NCBI RefSeq assembly: GCF_009909145.1 | Contig: NZ_JAAAPJ010000013.1 | Span: forward strand, 186,001-250,000 | DNA: 64,000 bases | Reading direction: 5' to 3' | Source of the DNA: Corallococcus silvisoli | GTDB taxonomy: Bacteria; Myxococcota; Myxococcia; Myxococcales; Myxococcaceae | In this document: one piece after another, positions 27,985 to 36,316 of the stretch | How the letters are laid out: each line of letters starts with the position of its first letter | How positions within the stretch are numbered: the stretch's first letter is position 1 | The notes under the pieces: model-generated | The model's database searches: none | What the model was told of the DNA's origin: nothing | Seen by the model: only the letters and a program-made list of their open reading frames with translations | Translations under genes and position numbers: made by a program

Positions 27985-29183
27985 GTGGCCTGGCCAGACG
28001 CTGCCTACCTCGAGAAGCTTGTCGGCTACCTCCGCAGGCTTGCCGCGTCGAGCCCGGGAGATGCGGAAGCGGCCCGTCATCTCCGCTTCGCTGAGTAACT
28101 TGCTCGCCTGCGTCGCGAGCATTCCCTCGATACGAACGCGCTGCGCAGCCTTGTCCAGCAGATGGAAGACGCTCGAAGCGCTGGTGACCCTTGGGGCTCG
28201 GGAATGCAGGAGGTGTACGTCGCCGCGAAGGCGTTGGCGAGAACGGCGACCTGACTGGTCATCGAGACCTTGCCGGTAGAGAGGGGGAGGAAGTCCGCGT
28301 GCGCGGTCGAGAAGCCGCCGCCGGATGCAGCGCAAGAGTTCGCCGTGCCCGGGCGCACCGCGGGCGTGGCTCTCCTTCGTGGCTACCACCAGGGCCTCGC
28401 GGTGGGCATGAAGACCGTGGGTCCCGGTCCGGGCTGGTGCTCCCAGGGAGAAGTAGCGGCGAGGATAGTAGTCCAAGACATCTTGGGCGGAGACTCGCGG
28501 TGCGGCATCGTCGCGCGTCGGCAGGCCATGGAGACGCTCGCAGAGGAGATGGTGGCGTGGGGGTGCTGTGCGTTGTCGGTGTCATCAATGCCGTCGCCGT
28601 GCACGTCGAGGGAAGGCTGGTGGGCTACCTCTCCCGGGAGGACGCGCTGCTCTTCAAGGGGCTCCTGGACGACATGGCTCCGTGCGGGGAGGTGGCCACA
28701 TGCGCCGCTCTCATCGTTGGCGGATGGGACCGTGGGTCCCAGGGCACGGGAAGCTTCGGCGTGCAGTTGAACCTCGTTCACCCGGACAAGGCGCCTCCCG
28801 AAGCCTCCATCATCTCCAAGGCCATCACGGACCTGTGGGCGGCGAAGGGGCCGGCGTGGCGACGCACCGTGCTCCGGAATGCCCTCGCCACGCTCCGGAC
28901 GAACGAAGCGAAGATGCAGATGCTCAACGAGGCGTCCAGCGTCGAGGTGGTGCCCGTCCTCGAGGCAGTGTCTTCCCTCAAGATGAAAACCGCGAAGAAG
29001 CGCCGCCTGGAGGATGCCCTGGCCGCGCTCAAGGCGGATGAGGTGCCAGACGAACTCCAACAGGAGCAGGTGGCGAGCACGAACGCCACGGAGCTTCATC
29101 TTGCCGGACCCAGAAATGCCCCACTGCGTCTTGTCGCCACACGCGGCGGCGTGCCCCGGCAGGCCCCGGGGTGCCGCCCCTGA
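27985..29183 (+). pseudogene. Decayed gene with HIRAN-like domain, two in-frame stops and a frameshift
   Basis: A GTG at 27985 with GAGGAG upstream opens a protein-like frame (PDAAYLEKLVGYLRRLA) that meets TAA at 28096 and TGA at 28252 but continues to make sense in the same frame after each. Near 28560, in a run of five G, the protein-like reading moves to another frame and gives INAVAVHVEGRLVGYLSRED, the core of a HIRAN-type domain. A helical tail (KKRRLEDALAALKADEVPDE) follows. A single missing G would restore the frame. HIRAN domains bind DNA 3-prime ends in helicases and nucleases. Grouping the pieces as one gene is inference; they could be two or three broken genes. Confidence 0.55.
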
Positions 29184-29206
29184 GACCTTCCCTCGGATGA
29201 AGCCGG

Positions 29207-29326
29207 GCGTTTCTTGAAAACCAGGGGACGGTGGAGGAGCTCGACGAAGCGCTCTTCACAGACGCCGAGCCCCGCCTGCGACAAGCCCCTCCGCCCCTCT
29301 GGCTCAGGCTCTGGGCACCTTCATGA
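29207..29326 (+). pseudogene. C-terminal remnant of an unknown protein
   Basis: An open, protein-like stretch beginning AFLENQGTVEELDEALF and ending in a stop at about 29326, overlapping the end of the LysR gene on the other strand. There is no start codon or ribosome site. It is probably the tail of a lost gene; the family is unknown. Confidence 0.25.
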
Positions 29327-30200
29327 AGTCGATGAAGGCACGCAGCGCCGCGGGCATGTGCCGCCTGCCCGGGAAATAGAGGCTGAACCCCGCAACCGGT
29401 TTGCACCAGTTCTTCAGCACGCGAACCAGCGCTCCACTCTTGAGATGTGGCGTGACCAGAGGCTCGGCCAGATAGGCCAGCCCGATGCCCTGCAGCGCGG
29501 CCGAAAGCAGCATGTCGGTGTCGTTCACCGTCAGCACGCTCTCGACGGCGACGTCGATCGGGCCTTCGCTGCCCTCGAACCGCCAGGGATGCGCCGCGCC
29601 CGATGCCAGCCAGCGATAGGTGAGGCAGGGGAAGCCGGTCAGGTCGGCCGGGCGGCGCGGCACCGGTCGCTCCGCGAGGCATGCGGCCGTGCCGACGACC
29701 GCCATCCGTGTCGGCGGTGTGAGCGGCACGGCGGTCATGTCCCGGTCCACGAACGCACCCGAGCGGATGCCCGCATCAAAGCCCTTGGCGATGACATCGG
29801 TGATGGCATCGTCGATCGCAAGGTCCAGCCTCACCTCCGGATAGGCGGCCCGAAACGCCGCCAGCCGGGGCATCACCACCAGTTGTGCCGCCGCGCGCGG
29901 CAGGTTGATCCGCACGAGACCGCGCGGCTGCTGCTGAAACGCGGTGACGTCACGGACCGCCGCATCGACCTCCGCGACGGCTGGCCCCAGGCGCTCCAGC
30001 AACGCCTGCCCCGCCTCGGTCACCGAGACGCTGCGGGTGGTGCGGTGAAGAAGCCGCGCGCCGATCCGCTCCTCGAGCGCGCGCATGCCGTGGCTGAGCG
30101 CGGAGGGTGACATGCCAAGGCGCCGCGCCGCCTTTCGGAAACTGCGCTCCTGCGCGATCGCCATGAAGGCCATGAGCTCCGCATAGTCGCTTCCACGCAT
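29304..30200 (-). CDS. LysR-family transcriptional regulator
   Basis: 298 residues, the usual LysR length. The N-terminal winged helix shows MAIAQERSFRKAARRLGMS and SALSHGMRALEERIGARLLHR, and the effector-binding domain begins near residue 90 (RGLVRINLPRAAAQLVVMP). It is divergent from the alpha/beta hydrolase at 30331 with 130 bp between them. LysR proteins usually activate the divergent gene when bound to a small molecule, so the hydrolase is the likely target. The DNA-binding domain is of the subgroup that controls oxidoreductases and hydrolases in many proteobacteria. Transfer from another proteobacterium is possible but not shown. Confidence 0.92.
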   Translation of the reverse strand: MRGSDYAELMAFMAIAQERSFRKAARRLGMSPSALSHGMRALEERIGARLLHRTTRSVSVTEAGQALLERLGPAVAEVDAAVRDVTAFQQQPRGLVRINLPRAAAQLVVMPRLAAFRAAYPEVRLDLAIDDAITDVIAKGFDAGIRSGAFVDRDMTAVPLTPPTRMAVVGTAACLAERPVPRRPADLTGFPCLTYRWLASGAAHPWRFEGSEGPIDVAVESVLTVNDTDMLLSAALQGIGLAYLAEPLVTPHLKSGALVRVLKNWCKPVAGFSLYFPGRRHMPAALRAFIDFMKVPRA

Positions 30201-30330
30201 ATTGATGACTCCTGCTCACCACCCCATGCCGATGACAGGCAATTGTCACACCCATCCGTCCGGGCGATATCTGACGTCCAACCGTTCGGCAATGACTTCG
30301 CCCAGCCGAAGTCAAAACCAGGGGACGCCG

Positions 30331-31278
30331 ATGAACGATAGAACCCAGACGCGCGACGCGAACATGAGTACCTCGAACCCGGTCCTGTCGATCCGGGCGC
30401 TGCGGCTCCCTGCCCCCTCGCGGGGTGAAGACCTGCAGTTGCGTGTCTCCGCGCCCGCGACCGGGGAGAACCTTCCCGTCGTGCTCTTCTCGCATGGCCA
30501 TGGCGCATCGATGGATGCCTATGCACCGCTCGCCGACCATTGGGCGGCTCATGGCTTTGTCGTCATCCAGCCGACCCACCTCGACGCGCGGCGGCTGGCT
30601 CTTTCGCCCGAGGATCCGCGCAGGCCCTTCATCTGGCGCATCCGCGTCGAGGACATGACGCGCATCCTCGATCATCTGCCCTCGCTGACCAGGGCGCGGC
30701 CCTGGCTGGATGGCCGGGTCTCTCATGAGCGGGTGGCCGCGGCTGGCCATTCCTTCGGCGGTCAGACGGTCAGCATGCTGCTCGGAGGGCGGATGCAGGG
30801 GCACGGCGCCGGCGAGGACATGCGTGATCCACGCGTGAAGGCGGGGGTGCTGCTGGCCTCGGGCGGGCGCGGGGGCGCGGACCTCAGCGACTTCGCGCGG
30901 CAATACACGCCCTGGCTCGACATGGCCTTCGAGCAGTTGGTGACACCCACGCTGGTCGTAGCAGGCGATGCCGACCAATCCCCCCTGACCGTCCGCGGCC
31001 CGGACTGGTTCGAGGATCCCTTCAGGCTCAGCCCGGGCGGGCGGGCGCTCCTGACGCTGCACGGGGGCGAACACATGCTGGGCGGCATCTCGGGGCATGA
31101 GGTTTCCGAGACGACCGATGAGAGGCCCGCCCGCGTCGCGCTGATCCAATGGGCCACCACCGCCTTCCTCCGCGGCGCCCTTGTTCCCGCCGCCGGCGAC
31201 TGGGAGACGCTGGTGGCGACGCTTGCAGGCGAGGCGAACGCCGAAGGGCACCTGACGTCCCGCCAAGCAGAGGGCTGA
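30331..31278 (+). CDS. Alpha/beta hydrolase (dienelactone hydrolase/chlorophyllase-like)
   Basis: 315 residues from ATG 30331. The fold is marked by the oxyanion segment VVLFSHGHGASMDAYAPLA and the nucleophile elbow VAAAGHSFGGQTVSML, with the catalytic Ser in GHSFGG. VTPTLVVAGDADQSPL supplies the acid Asp, and LTLHGGEHMLGG the His. Enzymes of this kind hydrolyse esters such as those in chlorophyllase or PAF-acetylhydrolase groups. There is no signal peptide, so it is cytoplasmic. It is divergent from a LysR gene and probably controlled by it. The substrate is unknown. Confidence 0.9.
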   Translation: MNDRTQTRDANMSTSNPVLSIRALRLPAPSRGEDLQLRVSAPATGENLPVVLFSHGHGASMDAYAPLADHWAAHGFVVIQPTHLDARRLALSPEDPRRPFIWRIRVEDMTRILDHLPSLTRARPWLDGRVSHERVAAAGHSFGGQTVSMLLGGRMQGHGAGEDMRDPRVKAGVLLASGGRGGADLSDFARQYTPWLDMAFEQLVTPTLVVAGDADQSPLTVRGPDWFEDPFRLSPGGRALLTLHGGEHMLGGISGHEVSETTDERPARVALIQWATTAFLRGALVPAAGDWETLVATLAGEANAEGHLTSRQAEG

Positions 31279-31316
31279 AGCTCCACCGCGAGTCCCGTTA
31301 AGCACGAGGGCCGCGC

Positions 31317-32237
31317 CTACGCGCTCCGAAGTCGTCGGCGATACGCGCCGGGCGTCTCGCCAAAGTGCCGCTTGAACACCTTGGAGAATGCGCTCTCCGT
31401 TTCGTACCCGACGCTGGCGGCAATGGCGCTGATGTTGGACGTCTCGACCGCGAGCAGCTCCGCGGCGCGGTGCATGCGCCAGCGCGTGAGGTACGCGAGC
31501 GGCGTGAGCCCGAGCAACTCGGTGAAGCGCGCCGCGAAGGCCGCGCGCGACATCGACGCGGTGCGCGCGAGCTTCTCGACCGTCCACGGCTCCGCGGGCG
31601 CCTCGTGCATGCACCGAAAGGCGGCGCCAAGCCGAGCATCGCCGATCGCGCGGAGCCACCCAACCTGACATGGGTTGTTGTTCACGTGGGAGCGCAGCGC
31701 ATGGACGAAGAGCACGTCAGCGATGCGGCTCGCGACCAACTCGTATCCGGGCTCCTCCGTGTGCATCTCGAATGCCATGAGATGCAGCGTCGACTCGAGC
31801 CATCGCACGACGTCGCCCATGTCACCCGGGACGTGAATCACCTCCGGGAGGTGCGCGACGAGCGGGTTGAGCGCCGTCGTGTCGAACTCGAAGCCACCCG
31901 AGATGATCGTCACCGGAGCGCCGCCGCCCCCGTACTGGATGACGCCGCCGCAGCGCCCTCCTCGTTGCGCGTAGACCGCGTTGACGCTCGCCGCACGCGA
32001 GCGAGCGTGGTCTTTCAGGGTGTGAGCGAGCCCCTTCTGGAGGAAGACGAGATCGCCTGCGCCAAGCTGGATCTTCTTCCCACGGACCTCGAGGACCGCC
32101 GCGCCACGCGCCACGGCATAGAACGAAAGGCGCCGCGTACCGTCCACGCGGAGCCCCCACGGCGCGGACAGCTCAAGGCGACCATAGATGGCGGTCCGGC
32201 TCATCCCTTCGCGGAGCACTTCGGTCAGGACATCCAC
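31317..32237 (-). CDS. AraC-family regulator with cupin-6 sensor domain
   Basis: 306 residues. GTG 32237 is chosen because the product then begins with DVLTEVLREG, the standard start of cupin_6 AraC proteins, and AGGG lies seven bases upstream; ATG at 32204 would cut into it. The N-terminal cupin (about 20-190, AVLEVRGKKIQLGAGDLVFL) is followed by two helix-turn-helix motifs: WTVEKLARTASMSRAAFAA and SNISAIAASVGYETESAFSK, ending FKRHFGETPGAYRR. It is divergent from the reductase operon at 32323, with only 85 bp between them, so it probably controls that operon. Confidence 0.9.
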   Translation of the reverse strand: MDVLTEVLREGMSRTAIYGRLELSAPWGLRVDGTRRLSFYAVARGAAVLEVRGKKIQLGAGDLVFLQKGLAHTLKDHARSRAASVNAVYAQRGGRCGGVIQYGGGGAPVTIISGGFEFDTTALNPLVAHLPEVIHVPGDMGDVVRWLESTLHLMAFEMHTEEPGYELVASRIADVLFVHALRSHVNNNPCQVGWLRAIGDARLGAAFRCMHEAPAEPWTVEKLARTASMSRAAFAARFTELLGLTPLAYLTRWRMHRAAELLAVETSNISAIAASVGYETESAFSKVFKRHFGETPGAYRRRLRSA

Positions 32238-32322
32238 AGGCAGCCCTCGCGCAAGACGATTGGACAAAAACCATGGACGAAAGCACGGTACACGTCCAGC
32301 GCGGAGCAAGTATCTCTCTCGC

Positions 32323-32907
32323 ATGGCAGACAAGCTCAAGATCGGGCTCATCCTCAGCACCACACGCGAAGGGCGGCTGGGAGAAGACATCGGGCGCTGG
32401 GCCCTGGAGCTTGCCCGGAGACGCAACGACGCCACATTCGAGCTCGTCGACCTGCGCGACCACCCGCTCCCGTTCTTCGAGGCGAAGGTTGCTCCGGCCC
32501 GCTCGCCCATCGACACGCCCGCCGCGAAGCGATGGAGCGAGACCATTTCCGCCTTCGACGGCTACGTCTTCGTGACGGCGGAGTACAACCACAGCATCAC
32601 GGGCGTGCTGAAGAACGCGCTCGACTACCTGTACCCCGAGCTCCGGCGCAAGCCAGCCACGTTCATCGGCTACGGGGCAGTGGGCGGCGTCCGTGCGGTG
32701 GAGCACCTGCGGAACATCCTCGCCGAGCTCCAGGTCGCGACGCTCCGGTTCACCGTGCACATTGGAAAGAGCGAGCTCCTCGGCCTCGTCCGCGAAGGGA
32801 AGACGCTCGCGGACTCCCCCGACACCGCCGCCGCGCTGACACCTGCGCTCGATGAGTTGGTCTGGTGGGCCGAGACCCTCAAGGCCGGGAGGGCGCGCGC
32901 ACCATGA
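32323..32907 (+). CDS. NADPH-dependent FMN reductase
   Basis: 194 residues from ATG 32323. The flavodoxin-like fold shows the phosphate loop ILSTTREGRLGEDIGRW, the AEYNHSITGVLKNALDYL segment that holds the flavin (the family's P-x-YN-x-S/G-x-P-x-x-L-K-N-x-D pattern), and the G-Y/G-x-x-G-G motif IGYGAVGGVRAVEHLR. It reduces FMN or quinone/azo compounds with NADPH in the cytoplasm. It is the first gene of a three-gene operon whose members overlap by four bases each, facing away from the AraC regulator. Confidence 0.92.
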   Translation: MADKLKIGLILSTTREGRLGEDIGRWALELARRRNDATFELVDLRDHPLPFFEAKVAPARSPIDTPAAKRWSETISAFDGYVFVTAEYNHSITGVLKNALDYLYPELRRKPATFIGYGAVGGVRAVEHLRNILAELQVATLRFTVHIGKSELLGLVREGKTLADSPDTAAALTPALDELVWWAETLKAGRARAP

Positions 32908-33350
32908 ATCGCCTCGAAGCGCTCTGCGTGCGAGAGGTCATCGAGCGGTTCCACGACGCCGTGAACCACCGTGACTTCGCGGTCATCGAGGCCCTCTTCG
33001 CCTCCGAGGGTGTCTGGGAGGTCGCGCCCCCCTTCGAGCACCGCATCGAGGGGGCTACGAACATCGCCGCCGGCGTGGCCGAGAGCGTCGGGAAGCTCGA
33101 GTTCCTCGTCCAGACGTGCTCGCCAATCGTCGTCGACCTCACGGACGCGACACACGCCAGCGCGCGGACATCCATGCAGGAGTTGGGTCGCTTCAAGGGC
33201 GGAGGCTCGATGCGCGTCGCGGGGACGTACTTCGACACGCTCCGCAAGGACGGCGGGGTGTGGCGCTTCACGCACCGCGTCTTCCGCCCGCGCTACGCCG
33301 ATGCCCCACCGCTGACAGGACAGTTCTTCGACACCTGGGAGTCTCCATGA
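32904..33350 (+). CDS. SnoaL-like (NTF2 fold) protein
   Basis: 148 residues; the start ATG overlaps the reductase stop (ATGA). The small cone-shaped fold is marked by REVIERFHDAVNHRDFAVIE and FASEGVWEVAPPFEHRIEG at the front and GGVWRFTHRVFRPRY at the back. SnoaL-like proteins act as small isomerases, cyclases or hydroxylases on secondary metabolites and aromatic compounds. The exact substrate is not visible. Its tight coupling with a flavin reductase and a Gfo/Idh dehydrogenase suggests conversion of one small molecule in steps. Confidence 0.87.
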   Translation: MNRLEALCVREVIERFHDAVNHRDFAVIEALFASEGVWEVAPPFEHRIEGATNIAAGVAESVGKLEFLVQTCSPIVVDLTDATHASARTSMQELGRFKGGGSMRVAGTYFDTLRKDGGVWRFTHRVFRPRYADAPPLTGQFFDTWESP

Positions 33351-34426
33351 GTACGAACAAGCCAATCGGCGTAGGCATCATTGGCGCGAGCCCCGGATAC
33401 ACATGGGCGACGCTCGCCCACCTACCGGCGCTCGCGACGCTGCCGGCGTTTCGCGTGGTCGCCGTGAGCACCACCCGCACGGAGAGCGCGAACGAGACCG
33501 CGAAGAAGTTCTGCGTTCCGCGCGCGTTCGGTCGCCCCGAACCGCTCATCGAAGACCCCGAGGTCGAGCTCGTCGTCGTGTCGGTGCGCGCCCCCTCCCA
33601 TGCGCCGCTCGTCCGGGCAGCGCTCGCGGCCAGGAAGCATGTCTTCTGCGAGTGGCCCGTCGGCGCCACCTCGGCGGACACGGGTGAGTTCGCCGTGCTC
33701 GCCCGAGAGGCCGGCGTCCGCACCGTCGCGGGGCTTCAGCGCCGCCTCGCGCCAGGCGTTCGCCACGTCAAGAAGCTCATCGACGAGGGATACCTTGGCC
33801 AGCTCCGCTCGGTGAACGTGATTGGCTCCGTGCCACTGCTCGGCGCGCGGCGCCCCGCTTCGTGGGCCTACACCGCGGACCTCCAGAACGGCGCCAACGC
33901 GCTCCACACGATGACCGCCCACTTCCTCGACACCGCGCTCTCCGTCGTAGGAGAGCCCGCAAGCTTCCAGGCGCTCGTCGCGCGCCAGTTCTCGGAGGCC
34001 ACCCTCGAGGAGACGGGCGAGAAGATTCCCGTCACGGCTCCTGATCAGATCGAGGTCGCGGGGACGCTGCGCTCGGGCGCCGTGTTCTCCGTGCGCATCG
34101 AGTCTGGCAAGCGCAACGGCGCCAACATCGCGTGGACGTTCACCGGCACTGAGGGAGATCTCGCGCTCGGCCCTGACCTCGCGCTCGTGGGCGCGCGCGG
34201 CGACGGCCAGCCGCTCACGCCCATCGAGGTGCCGGCCGATCCAGCGTGGCCCGCGCGCGGCGAGCTGTCCGACGACGCCTTCCAGACCGCGCACCTCTAC
34301 GCCGGCTTCGCCGCCGAGAGCCCGCTCGTGCCCACCTTCGATGACGCTGCGCGCTTTCGCCGCATGCTCGAGGCCTTCGTCGAATCGTCGACGACGGGCC
34401 GCCGGATCGAGTGGCCGGAGCGCTGA
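33347..34426 (+). CDS. Gfo/Idh/MocA-family oxidoreductase
   Basis: 359 residues; ATG overlaps the SnoaL stop (ATGA). The N-terminal Rossmann domain shows IGVGIIGASPGYTWATLAHL, and the sheet ends in VELVVVSVRAPSHAPLVRAA. The family EKP motif is replaced by HVFCEWPVGA, a usual variant with Trp in place of Lys. The C-terminal alpha/beta substrate domain (about 130-340) includes GALHTMTAHFLDT-like helices. These NAD(P)-dependent enzymes act on sugars, inositols or biliverdin-like compounds. It is the last gene of the operon behind AraC. Loss of the usual catalytic Lys suggests a different substrate or binding role. Confidence 0.88.
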   Translation: MSTNKPIGVGIIGASPGYTWATLAHLPALATLPAFRVVAVSTTRTESANETAKKFCVPRAFGRPEPLIEDPEVELVVVSVRAPSHAPLVRAALAARKHVFCEWPVGATSADTGEFAVLAREAGVRTVAGLQRRLAPGVRHVKKLIDEGYLGQLRSVNVIGSVPLLGARRPASWAYTADLQNGANALHTMTAHFLDTALSVVGEPASFQALVARQFSEATLEETGEKIPVTAPDQIEVAGTLRSGAVFSVRIESGKRNGANIAWTFTGTEGDLALGPDLALVGARGDGQPLTPIEVPADPAWPARGELSDDAFQTAHLYAGFAAESPLVPTFDDAARFRRMLEAFVESSTTGRRIEWPER

Positions 34427-34486
34427 GCCCAACTCCACGAAGCCGCGTCACGCCCGCGCCCCCTCAACGCAATGACTTCGCCAGCG

Positions 34487-34722
34487 TCAGTCCGAGTTGA
34501 GGCAGCGGGAGGGCATGACGCGGCTGGCGCGCAGCTCGGGCACCCAGCACGCCAGTCGTGAACAGACGGACAACACCCCCGCGGCTTCCACGCCGTACAG
34601 GAGGCTGGCCATCAGCCGGGTGCGGCCAACCGCCGCCACCACTCCCGCACCCACGCCCCAGAGCGTCAGCCGGAGGCCCTGGCCGAGCACCAGGGAGCGG
34701 AGCTGCCGTGGATGCGCGCCCA
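34487..34722 (-). pseudogene. C-terminal remnant of an FtsX/MacB-type ABC permease
   Basis: Reading from 34722 to TGA at 34487 gives LVLGQGLRLTLWGVGAG, TRLMASLLYGVEAAG and a degraded end CWVPELRASRV, close to the last 75 residues of ADOP/MacB-like permeases (GLAxAxALTRLLxSLLFGV then PARRAxRVDP). The N-terminus is missing and replaced exactly where the IS91-like relic begins at 34723. It is probably the tail of an ABC efflux permease cut by the mobile element. Confidence 0.55.
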
Positions 34723-35209
34723 GTTCCCCCAAGCAGGTGAGGAGGAGGCGAGAGCGGGAAAGGAGGCAGCGGCCAGAACGGAGCGGATGAAGCAGAGAAC
34801 GCCGCGAGTGGACGGGGCCGAGTTGCCGAGGGGGACGTTCGACTTCGACGTGTTCGCCTGCGTGAAGTGTGGAGGCCGCAGGAGGGTGCGGGCATACCTG
34901 ACGGCCCCCGGTGGGGGGCGCGCCATTCTGGAGCACCTGGCATTGCCCTCGAGGCCTGCGAAGTTGGCCCCGGCACAAGGTCCACCCCAGTGCGCGTGGT
35001 GTTCCCCCAAGCCCCCACAGTGCCCCGGAAGCCCACGCCCCTGCCGCCTGCCGTCTGGCTCGACCGCTTGGGCCGGCCTGTGCCCCGAGCCGCGGCACTG
35101 CCTCTGCTCCGGCCCCGAGCACAGCCCGCGGGGCACCCTCCTGCGGCCCTTCCTGGCCCCTCTTCACCAGCCCGCCGCCCTTAACAGGGCTCCTCTCCGT
35201 CCTATACTT
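34723..35209 (+). mobile_element. IS91-like transposase remnant, copy A
   Basis: A fragment sharing near-identical DNA with 55041-55433 and part of 47534-47640. It encodes the C-terminal pattern of IS91/IS801-type transposases, FDFDVFACVKCGGRRRVRAYL followed by AILEHLALPSRPA, where the family has a CPxCGG zinc pair; here the first Cys-Val-Lys-Cys is kept. The rest of the transposase is absent. This is the longest copy and keeps an internal stretch lost in copy B. It ends with the shared terminal CTCCTCTCCGTCCTATACTT. Confidence 0.7.
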
Positions 35210-35338
35210 TCGCCTTGCTGCCTCCGTCTGGCATTGGAGTCGCAGCCAGAGGATGAGCGGTCGATGAGGCGCAGAAGCGGCTGGCTCCTGCGAAGCGGGG
35301 CTTTCTGGCAGAGTGTGTGCTTTCGCCAGGGGCCCGCC

Positions 35339-36244
35339 ATGCAGAGCAGTGCCATCACCGAAGTGTTCCTGCCGATTGCGTTGGGCGTCATCATGCTCGG
35401 CCTCGGGCTGAGCCTCACCCTCGCGGACTTCCGCCGCGTTGCTTTGTATCCGCGCGCGGCGCTGGTGGGCCTGGGCTGTCAGACGCTGCTCATGCCTGGG
35501 GTCTGTTACGCCATCGCGACCGGCTTCGGGCTACCACCCCAGCTCGCCGTGGGGTTGATGCTGCTCTCCGCCACGCCGGGCGGCGCGACCGCGAACCTCT
35601 TCAGTCACCTGGCCAAGGGCGATGTCGCGCTGAACGTCAGCCTGACGGCGGTCAACAGCGTGCTGTCGCTGCTCACGCTGCCGCTCATCGTGAACTTCTC
35701 CCTGGCGCACTTCATGGGGGAGGAGCGCGCCATTCCGTTGCAGTTCGCGAAGATCGTCCAGGTGTTCGGCATCGTCCTGGTGCCCATCTCGCTGGGAATG
35801 TTCGTGCGCGCGAAGCGGCCGGCGCTCGCGGATGGCCTGGACCGGCCGGTGCGCATCATCTCGGCGCTGTTCCTGGTGCTCGTGGTGCTCGCGGCGACGC
35901 TCAAGGAGCGGGACCAGTTGGTCACGTACTTCCAGAGCGTGGGGCTCGCGGCGCTGGCCTTCAACCTGGCCAGCATGGCGGTGGGCTTCGTGGTGCCCAG
36001 CCTGCTGCGCGTCGAGCGCAAGCAGGCGGTGGCGATCGCGATGGAGGTGGGCATCCACAACGGCACGCTCGCCATCGCCATCGCGTCCAGCCCCCGGTTG
36101 CTCAATGACGGCGTGATGGCCATTCCCGCGGCCATCTACAGCGTCATCATGTTCTTCACCGCCGGAGTCTTCGGCGCCGTGGTCGCCCGGAGGCAGGCCC
36201 CAAGCGCGACCGCGGAGGACCTCCAACCGCGCAGGGCTCCGTGA
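35339..36244 (+). CDS. Bile acid:sodium symporter-family transporter (BASS)
   Basis: 301 residues from ATG 35339. Nine or ten hydrophobic helices span the chain, with the family signatures GVIMLGLGLSLTLADFRRV near the start, SATPGGATANLFSHLAKGD (the crossing region with the sodium site) at about residue 80, and VGIHNGTLAIAIASSP at about 235. BASS carriers move organic acids with sodium; bacterial members carry pyruvate, pantoate or bile-acid-like compounds, and the substrate here is unknown. The gene stands alone, just past the IS91-like relic, so its upstream control region may have been altered by that element. Confidence 0.9.
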   Translation: MQSSAITEVFLPIALGVIMLGLGLSLTLADFRRVALYPRAALVGLGCQTLLMPGVCYAIATGFGLPPQLAVGLMLLSATPGGATANLFSHLAKGDVALNVSLTAVNSVLSLLTLPLIVNFSLAHFMGEERAIPLQFAKIVQVFGIVLVPISLGMFVRAKRPALADGLDRPVRIISALFLVLVVLAATLKERDQLVTYFQSVGLAALAFNLASMAVGFVVPSLLRVERKQAVAIAMEVGIHNGTLAIAIASSPRLLNDGVMAIPAAIYSVIMFFTAGVFGAVVARRQAPSATAEDLQPRRAP

Positions 36245-36316
36245 AGCAGGTGGGCCGGCGCGGGAGCCCCCGGGGGCCTCGGGGGGCTCGATCCGCCACG
36301 GCCGCGGATATGCGCT

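Noticed and set aside
28077..28476. Minus-strand frames over the HIRAN-like pseudogene
   Set aside because: Although partly Ser/Ala-rich and protein-like, they are in the shadow of the plus-strand HIRAN-like frame and have no motif or ribosome site.
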